From the NCBI RefSeq assembly GCF_000744225.1, contig NZ_JQLN01000007.1, positions 1,488,001 to 1,552,000 of the forward strand: DNA of 64,000 nt. Direction: 5' to 3'. This document shows positions 9,139 to 16,311 of the stretch, one piece after another. The position numbers and the translations under genes are program-made. How positions within the stretch are numbered: the first letter of the stretch is position 1; the number at the start of each line of letters is the position of its first letter. This stretch comes from Kitasatospora mediocidica KCTC 9733 (GTDB lineage Bacteria; Actinomycetota; Actinomycetes; Streptomycetales; Streptomycetaceae). A model generated the notes under the pieces. It was not told the origin of the DNA. It did no database searches and saw only the letters and a program-made list of their open reading frames with translations.

Positions 9139-9299
9139 AGACGTACTGCTCGTCACCAGCGGTTTCCCTCGGCGACACGTCTTACTTTACACGTTCCACG
9201 GGGTGCTCAACCAATCCGTTCCCCGCACCGCCCGCGACACCGCTCCCGGGCCCCGACACCACCCCGCTGCCCGGGCGCCTGGCGTCCGGGAACGCCGAA

Positions 9300-9326
9300 G
9301 GCCGGTATCCGTTTCGGATACCGGCC
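9300..9326 (-). terminator. Terminator after tRNA-Ala copy 2
   Basis: A perfect 11-bp stem (GGCCGGTATCC / GGATACCGGCC) with a 5-nt loop lies 12 nt beyond the 3' end of the second tRNA-Ala gene. It separates that gene from the promoter region of copy 1. Confidence 0.8.
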
Positions 9327-9338
9327 CTCGGTCTGTTG

Positions 9339-9411
<73 letters not shown>

Positions 9412-9448
9412 GCGACACACGTCGTCCTTGCGGACTCCTGGTGCGGAG

Positions 9449-9521
<73 letters not shown>

Positions 9522-9638
9522 GCACTCTCAGGATTTCCCCGCCGCCCGACCGGGCGGCGTTCTTTCCTGCGAACGAGGAAGACTCTAGCTGGTCAGGCCC
9601 GGAACTACGAAATCCCGGCTCGGAGACCGCGCAGGCCC

Positions 9639-10286
9639 TCAGGTGTCGTCACCGATCACGGGCTGCGGCAGCGTCCCCGCGTTGTGCTCCAACAGGCGCC
9701 AGCCGCGCGCGCCGTGGCCGAGGACCGACCAGCAGCAGTTGGAGAGTCCGCCGAAGCACTCCCACTGGGCCGGCTCCAGGCCGAGCAGCCGCCCGAGCAT
9801 GGTGCGGATCGTCCCGCCGTGGCTGACCACGACCAGGGTGCCCCGGTCCGGCAGCTTGTCGACCGCCTCCAGCACGATCGGGACCGAGCGGTCCGCGACC
9901 TCGCTGCTCAGCTCGCCGCCACCACGCCGGACCGCCTCGCCGCGCCCCCACGCCTCGTACTGCTCGGGGAAGCCCGCGCGGATCTCGTCGTTGGTCAGGC
10001 CCTGCCACTCGCCCGCGTAGGTCTCCTGCAGGCCCGCGTGGTGCTGGACGTCCAGGCCGGTGAGCCTGGCCAGCTCGGCGGCCGTCGCGGCCGCCCGCTG
10101 GAGGTCCGAGGAGATCAACAGGTCGGGGCTCAGGCCGGCGAGCAGCCGGGCGGCCCGCCTGGCCTGCGCCACACCGGTCTCGGTCAGCGGAATGTCCGTG
10201 CTGCCCTGGAACCGCGACTCCAGGTTCCACGAGGTCTGTCCGTGACGCCAGAAGACGATCCGAGGGCCCCCCGCCCGGCCGTTCAG
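9639..10286 (-). CDS. Histidine phosphatase family protein, CTG start
   Basis: Member of the phosphoglycerate-mutase-like histidine phosphatase superfamily, which removes phosphate through a phospho-histidine. The catalytic RHG is in IVFWRHGQTSWN near residue 15, followed by the typical FQGSTDIPLTETGVAQAR. The ISSDLQRAAATA (second Arg), GEWQGLTNDEI (Glu) and SHGGTIR (second His) motifs complete the active site. No ATG, GTG or TTG lies between the upstream frame and RHG. The only sensible start is CTG at 10286, which overlaps the rsfS stop (CTGA) and has GAGGA six nt upstream. This gives 215 residues. Overlap with rsfS implies translational coupling; the partner order rsfS-phosphatase is common in Streptomyces. 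The substrate is unknown. Confidence 0.88.
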   Translation of the reverse strand: MNGRAGGPRIVFWRHGQTSWNLESRFQGSTDIPLTETGVAQARRAARLLAGLSPDLLISSDLQRAAATAAELARLTGLDVQHHAGLQETYAGEWQGLTNDEIRAGFPEQYEAWGRGEAVRRGGGELSSEVADRSVPIVLEAVDKLPDRGTLVVVSHGGTIRTMLGRLLGLEPAQWECFGGLSNCCWSVLGHGARGWRLLEHNAGTLPQPVIGDDT

Positions 10287-10726
10287 CTGAGGTCCTCGGC
10301 GAAACCGACGGCGTTGCCCGCCTCGTCGGAGACGGCGTCCTCGGGACGGTTGCGGGTCGCCATCGCGTCCGCCGGCAGCGGCAGCTCGGGGCAGTCCTTC
10401 CAGAGGCGGTCCAGGGAGTAGAAGGAGCGCTCCTCGGAGTGCTGGACGTGCACGACGATGTCCAGGTAGTCGAGCAGGATCCAGCGACCCTCGCGCTCGC
10501 CCTCGCGGCGCACCGGCTTGACGTCCAGCTGCTCGCGGAGCTGCTCCTCGATCTCCTCGGCGATCGCCTTGACCTGACGGTCGTTGGCGGCGGAGGCGAT
10601 GAGGAAGGCGTCGGTGATCGACAGGACGTCGCTGACGTCGAAGGCGATCAGGTTGTGCGCAAGCTTGTCGGCCGCCGCCTGCGCGGCGACGGTGATCATT
10701 TCCTGCGAGCGGTCTGTTGCGGTCAC
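10283..10726 (-). CDS. rsfS: Ribosome silencing factor
   Basis: RsfS (Iojap/DUF143 family) binds ribosomal protein L14 and blocks joining of the 30S and 50S subunits when growth slows. The core DVSDVLSITDAFLIASAANDRQVKAIAEEIEE and the segment LLDYLDIVVHVQHSEERSFY (with the family's Trp/Tyr-rich continuation LDRLWKD) are typical. The GTG at 10726 (VTATDRSQEM) has GGAAG seven nt upstream and matches the usual family N-terminus, giving 147 residues. An ATG at 10750 would add eight residues (MSSSRKNT). The acidic tail after residue 120 is extra. It is followed by the phosphatase with a 4-nt overlap and preceded by an LCP-like gene and nadD, the usual actinobacterial order. Confidence 0.95.
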   Translation of the reverse strand: MTATDRSQEMITVAAQAAADKLAHNLIAFDVSDVLSITDAFLIASAANDRQVKAIAEEIEEQLREQLDVKPVRREGEREGRWILLDYLDIVVHVQHSEERSFYSLDRLWKDCPELPLPADAMATRNRPEDAVSDEAGNAVGFAEDLS

Positions 10727-10821
10727 GGTGTTCTTCCGGCTCGATGACATGGGTATGCACTCCAGGATCTCACGCCGCCGCCGCTCGCCCGGCCGGATTT
10801 CCCGCCTCCCGGGCCCGCCCG

Positions 10822-12630
10822 CTACTGCTTGGGCGCCTGGTAGTCCTTGCCCAGCACCACCACGAGGTCGGCGATCTGCGCGTCGGTGACCTTCTTCACT
10901 GCCGTCGCGGGCAGGCCGAGGCTGCTCGCCAGCGACTGCGCGGCGGCCGCCCGGGCGTCGTCGGTGTAGTGGATCTCGCTGGTGGCCTGGGTGGCCGGGG
11001 CCTTGCCACCGCCGGGCACGAAGTTGAGGCCCGCGTTGACCACCTGGACCTGCGCGGCGGCGGCCGCCTGGTCGTTCCCGGAGGCGTCCAGGATGCTGAC
11101 CCGGGCCGGTGCGCTGTTGGCGGCGGCGGTGTGCACGGTGCCGCCGAGCACGTCCTTGACCTGCGGACCCGCGGCGGCCTGGTCCAGCGTGCCGTCCGGC
11201 CGGACCGCCAGCGTGCTGACGCCGAAGTGGCCGGCCTGGGCCTGCTGGGACAACTCGACGAGCAGGCCGGCCAGCGCCTTCTCCGGCAGCGACGGGTCCA
11301 GCACCGCGTTCATCCGGTGCACGTCGTCGGTGGCGTCGGGCAGGTTGGTCGGCATGGCGCGGACCAGCGCGTCCAGCACCTGGCCGAACCGGGCCAGCTG
11401 GGCGTCCGGACTCTCGCCGGGGGCCTGGTAGGTGGCGTAGACCACAGCGGTCTGTCCGGTCAGCGTGCGCTGCTGGCCCTTCTCGACCAGCACCGCGCCG
11501 TTGCCGTCCAGGATCTGTACGTTCGTGTCCACCTTGATCCCGCCGAGCTGGGAGACCAGCAGCTGGAGGTAGGGGGTGTCCAGCCGCCAGGTGCCCGCCA
11601 CCGGAGCGCCCAGCAGGTTGCCCAGCGCGTCCCGGGTGGGCGCCGTGCCGATGCCGTCCATCGCCTTGTTCAGCGGGCTGGCCGCCGCGTCGGCGGAGGC
11701 CGGCAGCTGCAGGTCGCCGGGCAGCATCAGCGCCGAACCCTTGTGCCCGGACGCGTCGTTGACGAGCAGCGCGGTGCTCACGTTGCCCTGCAGGTCGCGC
11801 AGGTGGACGACCACGACGCTGCGCGGTCCGGCCGCGGCGGCCGCCGACTGGTTGCCGTCGAGGGCGCCGCTGAAGTAGAGGTAACCGGTGCCGCCGGCCG
11901 CCACCAGGGCCAGCGCGACCACGGCGCCGATCGCCCGGCTGCGCAGCTTGCGGCGGCGCTCGTCGCGGCGCTCGGTGCGCGACTCGGCGAACTTCAGCCA
12001 GTCGATGACGTCCTCGGTCTCCTCCGCCTGCTCGTCGACGAAGGTGAACTCACCGGTCTGGTACGGGTCCTGGTCATCGCCCTGGGCCGGCTTGGCGACA
12101 CTGCGCCGACCGCCGACCTGCTCGGAGGGCGCACTGGGCCGGGCGGCGGCCGGCATCGCGGCCGCGGGCGGAGCGCTGCGCGGACGCGGCGGCCGGGCCA
12201 CCGGCGGCGCCTGCGGGGCGGCGGCCTGCGGCACGGCGGGCTGCACAGGCTGCACGGGCTGGACCGGGGCGGCGTAGGCCTGCGGCGGCTGGGCGTACGG
12301 GTCGTACGGCTGCTGCTCGTACGGCACGAAACCCTGCGGCGCCTGGTGTTGCTGCTGGTGCTGCTGCGCGTACGGGTCGTAGGACTGCTGCTCGTAGGTC
12401 TGGCCGTACGGCTGCTGCTGGTACTGCACGTACTGCTGCTCGTACTGGCCCTGCTGTTCGTACGACTGCGCCGGCTGCTGCTGGTGCTGCTGCTGCGCGT
12501 ACGGGTCGTAGGACTGCTGCTCGTACGGCTGCTGCTCGTACGGCTGGCCGTACCCCTGCTGGGCCTGCGGGTACTGCCCGGTGGACCAGTCGCCGTCCTC
12601 GGGTCCCCTGCGGTCTGCCGATCCGGTCAC
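10822..12630 (-). CDS. LCP/LytR-type envelope protein with Gln/Tyr-rich N-terminus
   Basis: LCP proteins attach glycopolymers to peptidoglycan at the outer face of the membrane. From GTG 12630 (good GAGGG ribosome site) the protein has 602 residues. Residues about 1-150 are a low-complexity Gln/Tyr/Pro region with repeats like YEQQSYDPYAQQ. Then come a basic stretch, one membrane helix (about residues 240-260, AIGAVVALALVAAGGTGYLYF) and an outside domain. That domain has the LCP outline (VVVVHLRDLQGN, LLGAPVAGTWRLD, LVSQLGGIKV, LTGQTAVVYA) followed by a LytR C-terminal domain (RVSILDASGND...VVNAGL). The usual LCP arginines (PRD and R--RQ motifs) appear as PGD and ARFGQ, so transferase activity is doubtful. 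It lies between nadD and rsfS. Confidence 0.8.
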   Translation of the reverse strand: MTGSADRRGPEDGDWSTGQYPQAQQGYGQPYEQQPYEQQSYDPYAQQQHQQQPAQSYEQQGQYEQQYVQYQQQPYGQTYEQQSYDPYAQQHQQQHQAPQGFVPYEQQPYDPYAQPPQAYAAPVQPVQPVQPAVPQAAAPQAPPVARPPRPRSAPPAAAMPAAARPSAPSEQVGGRRSVAKPAQGDDQDPYQTGEFTFVDEQAEETEDVIDWLKFAESRTERRDERRRKLRSRAIGAVVALALVAAGGTGYLYFSGALDGNQSAAAAAGPRSVVVVHLRDLQGNVSTALLVNDASGHKGSALMLPGDLQLPASADAAASPLNKAMDGIGTAPTRDALGNLLGAPVAGTWRLDTPYLQLLVSQLGGIKVDTNVQILDGNGAVLVEKGQQRTLTGQTAVVYATYQAPGESPDAQLARFGQVLDALVRAMPTNLPDATDDVHRMNAVLDPSLPEKALAGLLVELSQQAQAGHFGVSTLAVRPDGTLDQAAAGPQVKDVLGGTVHTAAANSAPARVSILDASGNDQAAAAAQVQVVNAGLNFVPGGGKAPATQATSEIHYTDDARAAAAQSLASSLGLPATAVKKVTDAQIADLVVVLGKDYQAPKQ

Positions 12631-12698
12631 GCCGTCCCTCAGGTCTTCCGTGTGGGCCGGGCTGTCGCCCCGCCGTCGTACGTCCTCTGCCCGTCGGC

Positions 12699-13322
12699 TC
12701 AGCCGGCGTCCACGTAGAGCGCCCGCTTGTCGATGTAGCGCACCACGCCGTCGGGGACGAGGTACCAGACCGGTTCGCCCTTGGCGACCCGGAGTCGGCA
12801 GTCGGTGGAGGAGATGGCCAACGCGGGCACTTCGACCAGCGAGACACCGCCGGCCGGCAGCCCGGCGTCCGTCAGAGTGTGCCCCGGCCGCGTGCATCCG
12901 ATGAAGTGGGCGAGCGAGAAGAGTTCCGCGGCGTCCCGCCAGGAAAGGATCTGCGCGAGGGCGTCGGCGCCGGTGATGAAGAAGAGGTCGGCGTCGGGGT
13001 GCAGGGCCCGCAGGTCGCGCAGGGTGTCCACGGTGTAGGTGGGGCCGGTGCGGTCGATGTCGATCCGGCTGACCGAGAACTGCGGGTTCTCGGCCGTCGC
13101 GATCACGGTCATCAGGTAGCGGTCCTCGGCGGCCGACACCGGCCGGCCCGTCTTCTGCCAGGGCTGCCCGGTGGGGACGAAGATCACTTCGTCGAGGTGG
13201 AACGCGCTCGCGACCTCGCTCGCGGCGACCAGGTGACCGTGGTGGATCGGGTCGAAGGTGCCGCCCATGACGCCGATCCGCTCACGCCCGCGCGGTCGCG
13301 CCGTCGGCCTGCTCTCTCCCAT
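12699..13322 (-). CDS. nadD: Nicotinate-nucleotide adenylyltransferase
   Basis: NadD transfers AMP from ATP to nicotinate mononucleotide, a step of NAD synthesis. The protein (207 residues from ATG 13322) has the nucleotidyltransferase signature GVMGGTFDPIHHGHLVAA (T/HxGH motif), the substrate loop FVPTGQPWQK, and the second motif ISSTDCRLRV, which matches the ISST-R consensus for ATP binding. The ATG of MGGTFDPIHH, about 18 residues in, is also a possible start but the extended form is normal in actinobacteria. It lies upstream of the LCP-like gene and rsfS on the same strand. Confidence 0.97.
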   Translation of the reverse strand: MGESRPTARPRGRERIGVMGGTFDPIHHGHLVAASEVASAFHLDEVIFVPTGQPWQKTGRPVSAAEDRYLMTVIATAENPQFSVSRIDIDRTGPTYTVDTLRDLRALHPDADLFFITGADALAQILSWRDAAELFSLAHFIGCTRPGHTLTDAGLPAGGVSLVEVPALAISSTDCRLRVAKGEPVWYLVPDGVVRYIDKRALYVDAG

Positions 13323-13457
13323 GCCGCCACACCTTACGCGACCCGGATGACCGGGGTCCGGCCTGCCCTGGCCTGCCCGTACCCGCCCGCGCCGAAGGGA
13401 GCGTCCCCGCACCTCGGAGCGCTCCCGGCCCAGCGGACCCGCGTCGGAGCCGGTGGC

Positions 13458-13604
13458 TCAGCGGTCCCGGTTGAACCTGGTGGTCAGGAAGAGCAGCAGC
13501 AGCAGGATGCCCAGCGCGCAACCGCCGGTGAGCAGCGGCTGGAGGCTGTTGTGGTTGCCGCCCTCGGCAAGGGTGGCCAGGCGGGGCAGAACGTTGGAGG
13601 TCAT
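13458..13604 (-). CDS. Small membrane protein (48 residues)
   Basis: The protein MTSNVLPRLATLAEGGNH... has one strong hydrophobic helix (about residues 21-39, LLTGGCALGILLLLLFLTT) and ends RFNRDR, a charged cytoplasmic tail. Small proteins ending in a Leu-rich helix and R(F/L)NRDR are common between nadD and the M48 peptidase gene in Streptomyces, from memory. The reading frame is open further upstream (80 residues to 13700), but the short ATG start gives the conserved-looking form. The function is unknown. Confidence 0.65.
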   Translation of the reverse strand: MTSNVLPRLATLAEGGNHNSLQPLLTGGCALGILLLLLFLTTRFNRDR

Positions 13605-13772
13605 GATCGGCAGGGCCTTCTCGACTCGGTGGCGGGCCAGGACGCGAGTCCCGGCGACCTGGGCGGCCGCGCGCTCATCGTACGGGGCCGCCGGGTGCAA
13701 CCGCGCGGCGGCTCCCCGCGTCTGACTCGGGGTAGGAAGCCTGTCAGCCGACGGCTACCGGACGGGCCGTCC

Positions 13773-13919
13773 TCAGTTGTCGCGGCCGGCCCGGACCAGG
13801 ATCCAGCCCAGCAGGACGACGCCCACGATCGATGCGATCACGACCAGCCGGAGGAACAGCCCGGGGCCGCTCTCGTTGGAGATCGGTCCGGCCAGGTTCA
13901 CCAGGGCGGTGGGGGACAT
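13773..13919 (-). CDS. Small membrane protein (48 residues)
   Basis: An ATG at 13919 opens a 48-residue frame, MSPTALVNLAGPISNESG..., with one hydrophobic helix (about residues 24-43, LRLVVIASIVGVVLLGWILV) and the charged end RAGRDN. GAGGAG-like bases (CCGAGGAGCCCGCCG) lie upstream. The tail (RAGRDN) and size resemble the neighbouring 48-residue protein (RFNRDR), so the two may be related. The function is unknown. It is divergent from the M48 peptidase gene. Confidence 0.65.
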   Translation of the reverse strand: MSPTALVNLAGPISNESGPGLFLRLVVIASIVGVVLLGWILVRAGRDN

Positions 13920-14124
13920 CGGCGGGCTCCTCGGGGGTGGTGTGTCGCTCGGGGAGTCAGCCTAGACCCGGGTATACCGGACAGCCGCCACCACCCCCGG
14001 CGGGGACGCCCGCACGGCGTACGCTCTGCCCGGGGACGAGTACACACAGGCAGGCGTTGAACATTCGAACAGCGGGGGCCGGCGTCGTGCCGGGACCGGC
14101 GTCGAGCAGGAGGTACTCAGCACT

Positions 14125-15198
14125 ATGACCGATTCCACCCGTGGCACCGACCCGCTCGCCAAGGGCAGCGCGCCGAGCCGTCGTCGTCAGCGCTTCCCCG
14201 AGATCTCCAGCCGGGCGTGGGAGCACCCGGCGGACCGCTCGGCGCTGGTCGCGCTGCGCAAGCTCAGCGGTTTCGACGACATCCTGAAGAAGCTGGCGGG
14301 GCTGGTCTCCGAGCGCAGCGTGCGGCTGATGTTCCTGGCCACCGCGGTGAAGACCTCCGAGCGCCAGTTCCCGGAGCTGTTCGACATGGTCCGCGACGCG
14401 GCGTACATCCTGGACCTGGAGAAGGTCCCGGACCTGTACGTGACGCAGGACCCGCAGGTCAACGCCATGTGCATCGGCATGGACACCCCGGTCATCGTGG
14501 TCACCAGCGGCCTGGTCGACCTGCTCGACGAGGAGGAGCTGCGGGCCGTGATCGGCCACGAGGTCGGGCACGCGATGTCCGGGCACGCGGTCTACCGGAC
14601 GATGCTGCTGATCCTCACCAACCTGGCCACCCGGGTCGGTTGGATACCGCTCGGCAACCTCGCCATCATGGCGCTGGTCACCGCGCTCAAGGAGTGGTTC
14701 CGCAAGGCCGAACTCTCCTGCGACCGGGCCGGCCTGCTGGCCGGCCAGGACCCGCAGGCCTCGATGCGCGGTCTGATGAAGCTGGCCGGCGGCCACAACC
14801 TCGGCGAGATGAACGTCGACGCGTTCCTGGAGCAGGCCGAGGAGTACGACAAGGCCGGCGACCTGCGCGACAGCGTGCTGAAGCTCCTCCAGGTGCTGCC
14901 GCAGACCCATCCGTTCGCGGTCGTCCGGGTAGCCAAGCTGAAGCAGTGGTCGGAGAGCGAGGAGTACCGCTCGATCCTGGCCGGCGCCTACCCGCGCCGC
15001 ACGGACGACCCGGACGCCAGCGTCTCCGACCAGTGGAAGGCCGCGTACGACTCGTACGGCAAGTCCGTGAAGGAGAGCAAGGACCCGCTCTTCAGCCTGA
15101 TCCGCGACATCGCGGACGGCGCCGGATCGGTCGGCGGCAAGCTGCGCGACACCTTCGCCGGGTCGCGGGGTTCCGGTTCGCAGGACACCCCCGAATAA
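14125..15198 (+). CDS. M48 family zinc metallopeptidase
   Basis: Zn-dependent endopeptidase of the HtpX/Ste24-like M48 family. The 357-residue protein has the Zn-binding motif HEVGH (about residues 151-155, in AVIGHEVGHAMSGH). The third ligand is expected in KAELSCDRAGLLAG, the position of the family's E--(A/C)DR-G motif. Hydrophobic stretches flank the site (TMLLILTNLA and LGNLAIMALVTAL), but no clear N-terminal membrane helix is present, so it may be membrane-associated. A ribosome site AGGAGG lies about 12 nt upstream of ATG 14125. The gene is single and followed by a strong hairpin terminator. The substrate is unknown; related proteins act on membrane proteins. Confidence 0.88.
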   Translation: MTDSTRGTDPLAKGSAPSRRRQRFPEISSRAWEHPADRSALVALRKLSGFDDILKKLAGLVSERSVRLMFLATAVKTSERQFPELFDMVRDAAYILDLEKVPDLYVTQDPQVNAMCIGMDTPVIVVTSGLVDLLDEEELRAVIGHEVGHAMSGHAVYRTMLLILTNLATRVGWIPLGNLAIMALVTALKEWFRKAELSCDRAGLLAGQDPQASMRGLMKLAGGHNLGEMNVDAFLEQAEEYDKAGDLRDSVLKLLQVLPQTHPFAVVRVAKLKQWSESEEYRSILAGAYPRRTDDPDASVSDQWKAAYDSYGKSVKESKDPLFSLIRDIADGAGSVGGKLRDTFAGSRGSGSQDTPE

Positions 15199-15212
15199 CA
15201 ACGGTGGCCCCG

Positions 15213-15252
15213 GGAACTCCCGTTCTGAGTAGACACTCAGGGCGGGAGTTCC
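15213..15252 (+). terminator. Terminator after the M48 peptidase gene
   Basis: A long hairpin: 10-bp perfect outer stem (GGAACTCCCG / CGGGAGTTCC), a 2-nt mismatch, then a 6-bp inner stem (CTGAGT / ACTCAG) with a 4-nt loop. It lies 14 nt after the stop codon and just outside the amber-interrupted gene on the other strand, so it may serve both. Confidence 0.88.
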
Positions 15253-15260
15253 GTCGGCTC

Positions 15261-15506
15261 TCAGCCGACCCAGCGGTGGACCGTGACTCCCCCGGTCCAC
15301 CAGTCTTCGCCGAGCCAGTGGTAGCCGGCCCCCTTCAGCGTCACCGTCGGTGCTCCGAGCCCGTCACAGCAGCGAACCGCCTCGTCGACTATTCCGAGGC
15401 CGGGCCCGGTGGTCTACGCACGCCAGTTCCCGATGAGCAGAACGGCGCAGCAGTCGAACACCGAAATGACAGCGACCAGCCAGCGGAGAAGGCGTCGTGA
15501 ATTCAT
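15261..15506 (-). pseudogene. Small secreted or membrane protein gene with in-frame amber codon
   Basis: From ATG 15506 the frame reads MNSRRLLRWLVAVISVF... with an Arg-rich start and a hydrophobic helix (residues about 9-26), like a signal peptide or anchor. Codon 31 is TAG (15414-15416). The same frame then continues open for 50 codons to TGA at 15261, with protein-like content (two adjacent Cys, and a Trp-rich end GYHWLGEDWWTGG). The whole would be 82 codons including both stops. The continuous frame on both sides of the stop suggests one recent nonsense change, or a sequencing error. A -10-like TAGCAT lies 7 nt before the ATG. The gene is divergent from the two-component system. I do not recognise the family. 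Confidence 0.5.
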
Positions 15507-15540
15507 GGTCGGAATGCTAGGCAAATAGGGCTGAAGATCC

Positions 15541-15568
15541 CCTGAAAGAACCTGAGGAATTCTTCAGA
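15541..15568. promoter_or_regulatory. Possible regulator binding repeats upstream of the response regulator
   Basis: CCTGA occurs twice with 10-nt spacing (15541 and 15551), followed by an inverted TTCTTCAG that pairs with the first CTGAAAGAA. Direct repeats one helical turn apart are typical OmpR-type sites. This could be the autoregulatory site of the adjacent response regulator and lies between the two divergent starts. Confidence 0.35.
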
Positions 15569-15599
15569 ACGGATTTTCCCGGCACATCAGGCAATGGCC

Positions 15600-15627
15600 T
15601 TGCCCAGTCCGGGAATTAACCTATGCT
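15600..15627 (+). promoter_or_regulatory. Promoter of the response-regulator gene, probably leaderless
   Basis: TTGCCC (15600-15605), 16 nt, then TATGCT (15622-15627). The ATG follows 6 nt after the -10 box, so transcription should begin at or beside the start codon. No ribosome binding site precedes the ATG, which fits a leaderless mRNA. Confidence 0.6.
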
Positions 15628-15633
15628 GACGCA

Positions 15634-16311
15634 ATGCATCTGTTGATGGTCGAGGACGAAGAACGGCTGGCGCAGTCGCTCAGCCAGGGGCTGCGGGCCG
15701 AGGGCTACGCGGTGGACGTGGTGGGCGACGGCCTCAGCGGGCTCGAACTCGCCCGCTCCGGCAGCTACGACGCCATCGTGCTCGACCTGATGCTGCCCGG
15801 CATGAACGGATTCCGGGTCTGCCGGGAACTGCGCCGCGAAAACAACGCGGTGCCGATCCTGATGCTCACCGCGAAGAACGGCGAGTACGACGAGGCCGAG
15901 GCGCTGGACTGCGGCGCCGACGACTTTCTCAGCAAGCCGTTCTCGTATGTCGTCCTGACCGCCCGGCTGCGCGCGCTGTTGCGCCGCGGCGGGGCGAGCC
16001 GACCCGCCGTCCTGGCCGTCGGCAACCTGCGGATCGACCCGGCGGCCCGCCGGTGCACCGCGGGCGAGAACGTCATCAAACTCACCAACAAGGAGTTCGG
16101 CGTGCTGGAAACCCTGATGAGGCGACCGGACCAGGCGGTGCCCAAGGCCGAAATCCTGGACGGCGTCTGGGACTCGGCCTTCCGCGGCGACGTGAACATC
16201 GTCGAGGTCTACGTCGCGGCGCTGCGCCGCAAACTGCACGCGGCCGGGGCCGGCTGCCTGATCGAGACCGTCCGCGGCATCGGCTACCGGGTGGTGTCCG
16301 ATGCCCGCTGA
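15634..16311 (+). CDS. OmpR-family response regulator
   Basis: DNA-binding response regulator of 225 residues. The receiver domain (about residues 1-115) has the acidic pair Glu7-Asp8, the phospho-acceptor Asp51 (in DAIVLDLMLPG), the Thr of MLTAKN and the Lys of SKPF. The C-terminal winged helix (about 125-225) has the OmpR pattern LTNKEFGVLETLMRRP, then NIVEVYVAALRRKL and TVRGIGYRV. It overlaps the next gene by 11 nt, so it is cotranslated with the histidine kinase. The pair's signal is unknown. The promoter predicts a leaderless transcript. Confidence 0.95.
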   Translation: MHLLMVEDEERLAQSLSQGLRAEGYAVDVVGDGLSGLELARSGSYDAIVLDLMLPGMNGFRVCRELRRENNAVPILMLTAKNGEYDEAEALDCGADDFLSKPFSYVVLTARLRALLRRGGASRPAVLAVGNLRIDPAARRCTAGENVIKLTNKEFGVLETLMRRPDQAVPKAEILDGVWDSAFRGDVNIVEVYVAALRRKLHAAGAGCLIETVRGIGYRVVSDAR

